DNA from: Bacillota bacterium | Lineage (GTDB): Bacteria > Bacillota > Tb-RUG-66 | Assembly: GCA_016288255.1 (NCBI GenBank) | Contig: JAEEYS010000186.1 | Span: 1 to 5,156, forward strand | Direction of reading: 5' to 3' | DNA length: 5,156 bases | Part shown: one piece after another, positions 1 through 4,380 of the stretch | How the letters are laid out: each line of letters begins with the position of its first letter | Numbering within the stretch: the stretch's first letter is position 1 | Translations under genes and position numbers: made by a program | The notes under the pieces: model-generated | Seen by the model: only the letters and a program-made list of their open reading frames with translations | Told to the model about the DNA's origin: nothing | Database searches by the model: none

Positions 1-1492
1 TGATTTTTTTTGTATTCTTGAAAGTTTTGTTCATAGAGTAACTGCGAAGAAGATTTTCTTTTACTTTCCACAAAGACTTGGATAGGTCCACATAATAAGT
101 ATGAGGATTTTCAAAACGAAGGACTTCGTCCCATAAGGTAGACATTTCTTCTTCACAATATTTTTTGATCTCTTTGATAGGAGGACTTTGATAAACACAT
201 TTTCCTTTTTCAAAAATCGGGACCTGTAATTTTCTGATATAGAAATTGGTCAATGTTTTCCGTTTCCAAGTAAATTCTGGATGGAAGATTTCATAAGGCT
301 CGTCTTCATTGATTTCTTCTCCGTTTAAGCAGATCACGTCGGCAATCGCTTTGTTGTTTTCTTTGGAATAAAACCGATAGACCTGTTTGAATCCCGGATT
401 GGTGATCTTTTCTACATTTTCACTGACTTTTACTTTGGGGATAATGTTGCCTTCTTCGTCTTCAATGGCTGCTAGTTTATACACCCCGCCGAATACCGGT
501 TCGCTCCTGGATGTGATCAGGCGTTCGCCTACGCCGAAAGAATCGATTTTGGCGCCCTGTAACAAGAGATCTCGAATGATGAATTCATCCAGCGCACTGC
601 TCGCAATGATCTTGCAATCGGAAAAACCCGCTTCATCCAGCATTTCTCTGGCTTTTTTTGTCAAATAGGTGATGTCACCGCTGTCGATACGGATACTGTC
701 GGGACGGTATCCTTTCGGCACTACTTCTTCTTCAAATACTTTGATCGCATTGGGGATACCAGAACGGATAACGTCATAAGTATCTACCAATAAAGAACAT
801 TTTTGCGGATAGATTTTGGCGTAAGCGCGAAAAGCATCTAATTCGGACGGGAAAAGCTGTACCCAACTGTGCGCCATGGTGCCGAGAGCGGGGATTTCAT
901 AGTCCCTGTCGGCAATAGTGCAAGCGGTTCCCACGCAACCGCCGATATAGGAAGCCCTGGCGCCGTAAATAGCGCCGTCGTTGCCTTGCGCCCTTCTGGA
1001 GCCGAATTCCATAACAGGACGGCCTGCCGCAGCCCGAACGATCCGATTGGCCTTGGTGGCGATCAAGCTTTGATGATTTAAGGTAAGAAGGACCATAGTT
1101 TCTACCATTTGTGTCTGGATGACCGGCCCTCTGATGGTGAAGATCGGTTCATAAGGGAAGATGGGTGTGCCTTCCGGGATGGCCCAGACATCACAGGAAA
1201 ATTGGAAGTTTCTAAGATAAGAAAGGAATTCTTCACTGAAGATCCCTTTTTTTCTTAAAAACGCGATATCATCATCGTCAAAACTGAGACGATTGAGATA
1301 CTGAATCACTTGTTCCAAGCCGGCTAAAATGGCATAGCCCCCATTATCCGGTACACGCCTAAAAAACATATCAAAATAAGCAATGGTGTCTCCCACTCCG
1401 CTCTTTAGATATCCATTGCCCATGGTAAGTTCGTAAAAGTCCATCAGCAGACTGAAATTGGCTTCCAGAGACTTTTCTTTTTCTGTACTCAT
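1..1492 (-). CDS. pncB: Nicotinate phosphoribosyltransferase (3' end cut by window edge)
   Basis: This cytoplasmic NAD-salvage enzyme makes nicotinate mononucleotide from nicotinate and PRPP, with ATP hydrolysis. The reading frame is open from ATG at 1492 to the left edge, giving 497 codons with no stop. Visible family motifs, in order, are DFYELTMGNGY near the N-terminus, EFGSRRAQG from E162, GTMAHSWVQ with the presumed phosphorylated histidine at H208, DTYD from D237, RIDSGD from R268 and GVGERLITS from G320. The C-terminal stretch ENPHTYYVDLS, typical of the family end, is present about 30 codons before the edge. The length already matches the usual 480-500 residues, so only a few residues should be missing. 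A GGAGGG ribosome binding site (1497-1502) lies 4 nt before the start. It is transcribed divergently from the 3D-domain gene. Function is confident; the exact stop is outside the window. Confidence 0.95.
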   Translation of the reverse strand, partial: MSTEKEKSLEANFSLLMDFYELTMGNGYLKSGVGDTIAYFDMFFRRVPDNGGYAILAGLEQVIQYLNRLSFDDDDIAFLRKKGIFSEEFLSYLRNFQFSCDVWAIPEGTPIFPYEPIFTIRGPVIQTQMVETMVLLTLNHQSLIATKANRIVRAAAGRPVMEFGSRRAQGNDGAIYGARASYIGGCVGTACTIADRDYEIPALGTMAHSWVQLFPSELDAFRAYAKIYPQKCSLLVDTYDVIRSGIPNAIKVFEEEVVPKGYRPDSIRIDSGDITYLTKKAREMLDEAGFSDCKIIASSALDEFIIRDLLLQGAKIDSFGVGERLITSRSEPVFGGVYKLAAIEDEEGNIIPKVKVSENVEKITNPGFKQVYRFYSKENNKAIADVICLNGEEINEDEPYEIFHPEFTWKRKTLTNFYIRKLQVPIFEKGKCVYQSPPIKEIKKYCEEEMSTLWDEVLRFENPHTYYVDLSKSLWKVKENLLRSYSMNKTFKNTKKI

Positions 1493-1570
1493 AACACCCT
1501 CCAAAACAGTAAAGATTTGATATTTTTGGTAAAATTTTATAATTATATATATTATACACCAAAACGCCGA

Positions 1571-1599
1571 TAAATAAAGCATTGGCAGAAATTTGTCAA
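1571..1599 (-). promoter_or_regulatory. Putative sigma-A promoter of pncB
   Basis: On the minus strand a perfect TTGACA (1594-1599) is followed after 17 nt by TATTTA (1571-1576). This predicts a leader of roughly 70 nt before the pncB start. An alternative -10, TATAAT at 1551-1556, lies closer to the gene but its -35 (CTTTAT) is poor. The -35 bases overlap those of the rightward promoter. Confidence 0.55.
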
Positions 1600-1621
1600 A
1601 AAATGACTTTTATAGTATAAT
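1593..1621 (+). promoter_or_regulatory. Sigma-A promoter of the 3D-domain gene
   Basis: TTGTCA (1593-1598) and a consensus TATAAT (1616-1621) are separated by exactly 17 nt. Transcription should begin near 1628, leaving a leader of about 75 nt before ATG 1704. The leader contains the small dyad ATACT-A-AGTAT (1660-1670). The -35 shares bases with the pncB -35 on the opposite strand. Confidence 0.75.
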
Positions 1622-1690
1622 GAAACAGTATCTGTAAACAAATTAAGCCCGAATTTAAAATACTAAGTATGTGTGTGGTATGAGAATGAA

Positions 1691-1695
1691 AGGAG
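1691..1695 (+). promoter_or_regulatory. Ribosome binding site fixing the start at 1704
   Basis: AGGAG lies 8 nt before ATG 1704. The frame is open further upstream to an ATG at 1671, but that start has no Shine-Dalgarno match and would put a charged extension before the signal peptide, so 1704 is preferred. Confidence 0.8.
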
Positions 1696-1703
1696 ATTTG
1701 TTG

Positions 1704-2297
1704 ATGAACAAACAAAGTATAAAGGGGTTTGTGGTAGGCGTTGTTTTGACTATGCTTCTGACCACAACTGTCTTTGCTGCAGGAGGTGCCAGCAGCATCG
1801 GCGCATTACTCAATCGAATGGACGTATATATTGACGGAAAGGAATATACAGAAAATAATCTTCTATATAATGGCAGAATCTATATTCCGCTGAGAGACGT
1901 AGCAAACATGACCGGTAAAAAAATTATTTTGGATCAAAAAGGATTGGCTGTATTTCTATATAATACTACAGATACAACAAAAACCAACCTGGATACGATT
2001 TTAAACTATTCTCAGGCAAAGGTGATGGAATCTACCGCTTATTATGTAAAAAACGGCAGAACGTATACCGGAACGGTATGTAAAAGAGGTACGGTCGCGG
2101 TGGATCCGAGAGTGATCCCTTTGGGGAGCAAAATGTATATCGAAGGATACGGCTTTGCGACAGCGGAGGATACCGGAGGCGCAATCAAAGGAAATATTGT
2201 GGATGTATTCTTGGAAAGTACTCAGGAAGCGCGTAATTGGGGTAGAAGAAATGTGAAAGTCTATGTTCTAAATAAGGACAACCCTGTAAAACAATAA
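1704..2297 (+). CDS. Secreted 3D-domain protein with short stalk-like N-terminal domain
   Basis: The product has 197 residues. It begins with an export signal: lysines at 3 and 7, a hydrophobic core at about 8-24, and a likely cleavage after VFA (A25). Residues 40-85 (VYIDGKEY, then RIYIPLRDVANMTG) resemble half of a copper amine oxidase-like N-terminal 'stalk' domain, common in exported clostridial proteins. Residues 107-190 are a 3D domain with its three aspartates at D134 (VAVDPRVIPLG), D156 (AEDTGGAIKG) and D167 (IVDVF). In this family, which includes YocH, YuiC and the C-termini of YabE and Rpf-like proteins, the fold is that of MltA-type lytic transglycosylases, so a role in peptidoglycan cleavage or remodelling is inferred. 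It appears monocistronic, with its own promoter and terminator. No LysM or SH3 wall-binding repeat is present, so the stalk-like part may provide the targeting. The domain call is strong; the substrate is not known. Confidence 0.88.
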   Translation: MNKQSIKGFVVGVVLTMLLTTTVFAAGGASSIGALLNRMDVYIDGKEYTENNLLYNGRIYIPLRDVANMTGKKIILDQKGLAVFLYNTTDTTKTNLDTILNYSQAKVMESTAYYVKNGRTYTGTVCKRGTVAVDPRVIPLGSKMYIEGYGFATAEDTGGAIKGNIVDVFLESTQEARNWGRRNVKVYVLNKDNPVKQ

Positions 2298-2395
2298 AAG
2301 GGGATTCTATCCTGAGAAAGCAAATTTGGGCTCGAAAAGAAAAATGAAACAATAATAATACTGAAAATACTTAGTAAAATCTATTTGAAAGAATG

Positions 2396-2431
2396 AATAG
2401 GTCTGCAAATATCTGCAGACCTATTTATTTT
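2396..2431 (+). terminator. Rho-independent terminator, probably shared by convergent genes
   Basis: A perfect 12-bp stem, AATAGGTCTGCA (2396-2407) with TGCAGACCTATT (2414-2425), encloses a 6-nt loop and runs into a T-rich tail. It lies about 100 nt after the 3D gene. It is also about 20 nt beyond the end of the leftward micro-genes, where the tail (CATTCTTTC) is weaker, so it may serve both directions. Confidence 0.8.
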
Positions 2432-2444
2432 GATCTATTTTAGA

Positions 2445-2549
2445 TTAGTTTTCAAAACAACCATATCCACCGCAGCTAAATAATAAGATGAATAACAAGA
2501 AAATCAAGAAACTGTTGTTATAGCCGCCGCCACAGCCGCAATTGTTCAT
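2445..2549 (-). CDS. Tiny Cys/Gly-flanked single-helix membrane peptide (copy A)
   Basis: The product has 34 residues. A Cys/Gly head (residues 3-9, NCGCGGG) precedes YNN, a hydrophobic helix at about 13-25 (SFLIFLLFILLFS), and a tail with two more cysteines (C26, C31). AAAGGAGGAG (2556-2565) lies just before the ATG. The layout resembles the tiny one-helix YjcZ-type sporulation peptides of Bacillota, which are thought to sit in spore membranes or coat; that link is by analogy only. Its neighbour at 2636-2749 is a paralogue: 17 codons of the Y-to-C core encode the same amino acids while 9 of those codons differ in DNA, which argues that the gene is real and selected. The gap to the upstream copy is 86 nt, so co-transcription is possible. 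Four cysteines could bind metal or form disulfides. Confidence 0.78.
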   Translation of the reverse strand: MNNCGCGGGYNNSFLIFLLFILLFSCGGYGCFEN

Positions 2550-2635
2550 ATTCGGCTCCTCCTTTATATTGTCTGAAGTTTCAATCTTACCTTTTGAAAT
2601 CGATCGTTCGTAATATGTGTTTTTAGCGGGAAAAA

Positions 2636-2749
2636 CTATTTTTGGCAGCAGCCAAATCCTGATCCGCTACAGCTGAATAACAAGATGAAAAGTAAAAAAA
2701 TTAAGAAGCTATTGTTGTTGTAGCCGCCTTCGCATCCACATCCAAACAT
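2636..2749 (-). CDS. Tiny Cys/Gly-flanked single-helix membrane peptide (copy B)
   Basis: The product has 37 residues. The head MFGCGCEGG carries C4 and C6, followed by YNNN, a hydrophobic helix at about 14-26 (SFLIFLLFILLFS) and a tail with C27, C34 and C35. An ideal ribosome binding site, AAAGGAGGT (2756-2764), lies 6 nt before the ATG. It is the upstream member of a tandem pair with 2445-2549. It differs from copy A by one extra Asn, a Glu in the head and a different tail, so only the helix core and the CGC motif are conserved. A sigma-K-like promoter precedes it, consistent with late mother-cell expression during sporulation. A role in the spore is inferred from family resemblance and the promoter, not shown. 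Coding status is well supported by the ribosome binding site and the paralogue comparison. Confidence 0.8.
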   Translation of the reverse strand: MFGCGCEGGYNNNSFLIFLLFILLFSCSGSGFGCCQK

Positions 2750-2779
2750 TTTTTTACCTCCTTTCCTTAAGCTTAATAC

Positions 2780-2805
2780 AGTATATGGGCTTTTTTGAAA
2801 AGTGT
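2780..2805 (-). promoter_or_regulatory. Sigma-K-like promoter of the micro-gene pair
   Basis: Read leftwards, AC (2804-2805), a 16-nt spacer and CATATACT (2780-2787) match the sporulation sigma-K pattern of AC and CATANNNT. The expected start site, near 2773, would leave a leader of about 24 nt carrying the ribosome binding site. No good sigma-A promoter is seen here. The motif carries little information, so the call rests partly on the type of gene downstream. Confidence 0.45.
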
Positions 2806-3148
2806 TAAAAAACACAGTTTCTTTCGATACACTTTGCTAAAAGCAGAAATGACAGGATCAAGAGCAGGATAAAGTATCCTTTTCTTGCTGTTTTTATACC
2901 TGCGGTGCCTGAACGCTCAAAATGGATCGATCAGCATTTTCCCATATAGATTTTGATAGAGTGATTTCGATTTACTCCCTGTATTGTATGAAGGAAGAAG
3001 ATAGAGTGTGACAAAAGAGCGGAAAAATCGATCGGGTAGGAGAAAAGGGGGAGAACAGGAGGTCAAAGGGGCGGCGAAGGGGAAAAAAGAAAAAAGAGGA
3101 AGAAAAGAAGCAAGAGAAGAAATGAAAGGGGACGAAGGAAAGAAAAAA
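2806..3148. other. Stretch without a convincing gene
   Basis: This interval, between the micro-gene promoter and the leftward terminator, holds a terminator-like hairpin (2859-2895) and a purine-rich tract (3038-3158). On the minus strand, stop-to-stop frame 2805-2930 encodes a one-helix-like peptide but has no ATG, GTG or TTG before the helix. On the plus strand, a GTG-started Lys/Glu/Arg frame from 3008 merely reads through the purine tract. No RNA gene or known riboswitch was recognised. Confidence 0.6.
2859..2895 (+). terminator. Terminator-like hairpin with no obvious upstream gene
   Basis: AGGATA (2866-2871) and TATCCT (2875-2880) pair across a 3-nt loop. After a 2x2 internal loop, CAAGA (2859-2863) pairs with TCTTG (2883-2887), and TTTTT follows at 2891-2895. 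It is oriented rightwards, yet no plus-strand gene lies between it and the terminator at 2396. It could end an unseen small RNA, stop antisense readthrough or be a gene relic. Confidence 0.4.
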
Positions 3149-3158
3149 AGAAAGAAGG
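3038..3158 (+). other. Purine-rich (polypurine/polypyrimidine) tract
   Basis: Only 8 of 121 bases are pyrimidines (3056, 3063, 3064, 3072, 3075, 3111, 3123, 3133). The longest unbroken purine runs are 35 nt (3076-3110) and 25 nt (3134-3158). The second is nearly mirror-symmetric around an A7 core (GAAAGGAAG outward on the left, GAAAGAAGG on the right), a form compatible with triplex DNA. Its right end forms the upstream arm and U-tract of the leftward terminator. Confidence 0.85.
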
Positions 3159-3172
3159 TCTCCCTTCTTTCT
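3143..3172 (-). terminator. Strong rho-independent terminator of the leftward QueG-like operon
   Basis: AGAAAGAAGG (3149-3158) and CCTTCTTTCT (3163-3172) form a perfect 10-bp stem with a 4-nt loop. On the minus strand it is followed by TTTTTT and then further C/T-rich sequence. It begins 7 nt after the stop codon of the 60-residue gene. Confidence 0.85.
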
Positions 3173-3179
3173 GTATTGT

Positions 3180-3362
3180 TTAATATAAACTGAATTCTTT
3201 CATAAGCACTTGAACAGAGGAACCGAACAAGCAGACGAATAAAAAGAAAATCATAAATTTCATCAGATTACTCTGCGCATACCGCCGATTTTCCGGCGCC
3301 GCTTCCTTTTTTGTTTGTTCTATACAATCCAATACCGGCATCAATTCTATCGTTTCTTCCAA
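3180..3362 (-). CDS. Small single-pass membrane protein, TTG start
   Basis: This 60-residue product is of unknown family. Residues 1-31 are polar and charged, with one Cys (C13) and the stretch KKEAAPENRR. Residues 33-53 form one hydrophobic helix (MKFMIFFLFVCLFGSSVQVLM), and a short tail KEFSLY ends the protein. The positive residues before the helix suggest an N-terminus in the cytoplasm. The frame is open upstream to an ATG inside the QueG-like gene, but the only good ribosome binding site, AAAGGAGG at 3371-3378, sits 8 nt before TTG 3360-3362, so that start is chosen. It lies 74 nt after the QueG-like gene and directly before a terminator, so it is probably the last gene of that unit. A sigma-K-like pair (CATATATT at 3398-3405, AC at 3423-3424, spacer 17) could also drive it alone; this is weak. 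Confidence 0.65.
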   Translation of the reverse strand: MEETIELMPVLDCIEQTKKEAAPENRRYAQSNLMKFMIFFLFVCLFGSSVQVLMKEFSLY

Positions 3363-3370
3363 AAGGGCAA

Positions 3371-3378
3371 CCTCCTTT
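3371..3378 (-). promoter_or_regulatory. Ribosome binding site that fixes the TTG start
   Basis: AAAGGAGG on the minus strand lies 8 nt before TTG at 3360-3362. No comparable site precedes the in-frame ATG codons at 3458 or inside the gene, so translation should begin at TTG. Confidence 0.75.
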
Positions 3379-3436
3379 ATCAATTTATGGATGTTGCAAT
3401 ATATGCGATAAAGGGCTGCTTGGTGAAACGATCGAG

Positions 3437-4129
3437 TTATTTTTCCCTTTTGGGACAAACTTTCATACAGATCCCGCAGACGGAGCCGCGGCCGATTTTT
3501 TTAAAATGGGTGCTCATGTATTCCCCGCAGGAAAAAGCGTCTAAGATCTCACTGCGAGCGATGCCCCGATGCCATAGATTTCCTTCAATGGCCCTGGCCG
3601 GACAGCTTTTCATACAGATGAGGCAGGAGCCGCATTTGCTTTCTGTGACGGGGGTGCCGCAATGGAAAGGATGATTGGTCAGTATCGTGGCAAGGCGAAG
3701 CCTTGGGCCGATCTTATCCATAATAAAGAGATTGCTTTTTCCCACATAGCCAAGCCCCGCGCTGGTGGCGGCGATTTTATGTGAAAAAAGGCCGATCCGG
3801 TCATCTTTGTCTTCTGTTTGAGAGGCAGGGACAGCGATTGCCTGGAATCCCGCATCCTGCAGCAGTGTAACAACGCGAAGACTGATCTGATCCAGACAAA
3901 AATTCACACTGCGGTAGTGGTGAAAATAAAGCTTTGTCGGGCGATCGGTAATAGCGTCCACAACAGCGTCGGACAAGCGATAGACGACGGTAACGGCATA
4001 TTCCAAAGCTTCATAGGGAGCCGGCACAAAGCCTTTGATATGAGAGAAACCGACTTCGTAGGCGCCCATGGAGCAGCAGATTTCTTTGATTTTATTTTCC
4101 GAAAGAGGCGTTGGTATTTGTTCTTTCAT
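3437..4129 (-). CDS. Short QueG-like (COG1600) double [4Fe-4S] cluster protein
   Basis: The product has 230 residues. The N-terminal part (1-160) resembles the cobalamin-binding domain of epoxyqueuosine reductase QueG, which reduces epoxyqueuosine to queuosine in tRNA. It keeps the segment SAGLGYVGKSNL (123-134). Two ferredoxin-like clusters follow: CGSCLICMKSCP gives C166, C169, C172 and C176; CGICMKVCP gives C218, C221 and C225, with C201 as the likely fourth ligand. Two things argue against true QueG: the protein stops right after the second cluster, lacking the C-terminal HEAT-like part (QueG is about 380 residues), and the DSAPV-type motif with its catalytic Asp is replaced by GLFSHKIA at 113-120. 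It is therefore better called a COG1600 paralogue, a probable cytoplasmic redox protein of unknown substrate. The start has AAAGGA 9-10 nt upstream. A 60-residue membrane protein follows in the same direction. Confidence 0.85.
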   Translation of the reverse strand: MKEQIPTPLSENKIKEICCSMGAYEVGFSHIKGFVPAPYEALEYAVTVVYRLSDAVVDAITDRPTKLYFHHYRSVNFCLDQISLRVVTLLQDAGFQAIAVPASQTEDKDDRIGLFSHKIAATSAGLGYVGKSNLFIMDKIGPRLRLATILTNHPFHCGTPVTESKCGSCLICMKSCPARAIEGNLWHRGIARSEILDAFSCGEYMSTHFKKIGRGSVCGICMKVCPKREK

Positions 4130-4171
4130 TTTTTGATATCCTTTATACTAAAATAGAAGAAAGTTTTTCTT

Positions 4172-4180
4172 ATTATACCA
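4172..4180 (-). promoter_or_regulatory. Extended -10 promoter of the QueG-like gene
   Basis: On the minus strand TGG followed by TATAAT forms an extended -10 element. No good -35 is found 16-18 nt upstream, as is common with extended -10 promoters. Transcription would start near 4165, leaving a leader of about 35 nt that contains AAAGGA. Confidence 0.6.
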
Positions 4181-4210
4181 TATTACGAGAAAAAACGGAT
4201 AAAATAAAGT

Positions 4211-4266
4211 CGGTATGCCCGGAGAGCAGGGGCGCCGGCGAAAGCGCGCCTTTCATAAAGTTACCG
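4211..4266. other. GC-rich foldable element between divergent promoters
   Basis: GGCGC (4231-4235) and GC (4238-4239) pair with GC (4244-4245) and GCGCC (4246-4250), leaving a 2-nt bulge and a GAAA tetraloop. CGGTA (4211-4215) and TACCG (4262-4266) can close the structure. It is GC-rich inside an AT-rich intergenic region and lies upstream of both predicted transcription starts, so it is more likely a DNA-level element or relic than a leader RNA. No riboswitch class was recognised. Confidence 0.4.
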
Positions 4267-4273
4267 GAAAAAG

Positions 4274-4303
4274 TTGAAATGGATAGGGGTCAAATGATAT
4301 ACT
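4274..4303 (+). promoter_or_regulatory. Promoter of the glycosyltransferase gene
   Basis: TTGAAA (4274-4279) and TATACT (4298-4303) are separated by 18 nt, and TG at 4295-4296 makes an extended -10. The start site should be near 4310, giving a leader of about 70 nt before the coding region. Confidence 0.65.
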
Positions 4304-4309
4304 TATCAT
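4294..4309. promoter_or_regulatory. Candidate operator: dyad over the -10
   Basis: ATGATA and TATCAT form a perfect 6-bp inverted repeat around the 4-nt centre TACT, covering the whole -10 hexamer. A protein bound here would block RNA polymerase, so repression is plausible. No regulator gene is in the window. Confidence 0.35.
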
Positions 4310-4321
4310 GGTAGAGTTTTG

Positions 4322-4349
4322 GCTTTTTTAAACGGGGGTTTAAAAAAGC
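4322..4349. repeat. Perfect 12-bp inverted repeat in the glycosyltransferase leader
   Basis: The arm GCTTTTTTAAAC (4322-4333) and its exact complement GTTTAAAAAAGC (4338-4349) flank a GGGG centre. It lies about 12 nt after the predicted transcription start and 31 nt before the coding start. It could be a leader RNA hairpin that stabilises or regulates the mRNA, or a second operator. It lacks a T-run after the stem, so it is not a standard rightward terminator. Confidence 0.7.
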
Positions 4350-4380
4350 AGTAGTTTATTTAAACAGACAAGGGGCATGG

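Noticed and set aside
387..1081. Plus-strand frames of 93 and 70 residues
   Set aside because: They lie opposite the well-supported nicotinate phosphoribosyltransferase and have no ribosome binding site or family motif.
3008..3193. GTG-started 61-residue Lys/Glu/Arg-rich frame on the plus strand
   Set aside because: Its composition is just what a purine tract encodes, it has no well-placed ribosome binding site, and it runs through the leftward terminator into the end of the minus-strand 60-residue gene.
2601..3434. Repeated CGATCG palindromes (2601, 3029, 3429)
   Set aside because: Six-base palindromes at irregular spacing with unlike flanks are expected by chance.
3363..3458. Longer N-terminus for the small membrane protein, starting at ATG 3458
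   Set aside because: It would start inside the QueG-like gene without a ribosome binding site, and the strong AAAGGAGG at 3371-3378 would lie within the coding region.
4201..4270. Riboswitch (such as preQ1, because of the nearby QueG-like gene)
   Set aside because: The sequence lacks any riboswitch core I recognise, and it lies upstream of both predicted transcription starts.
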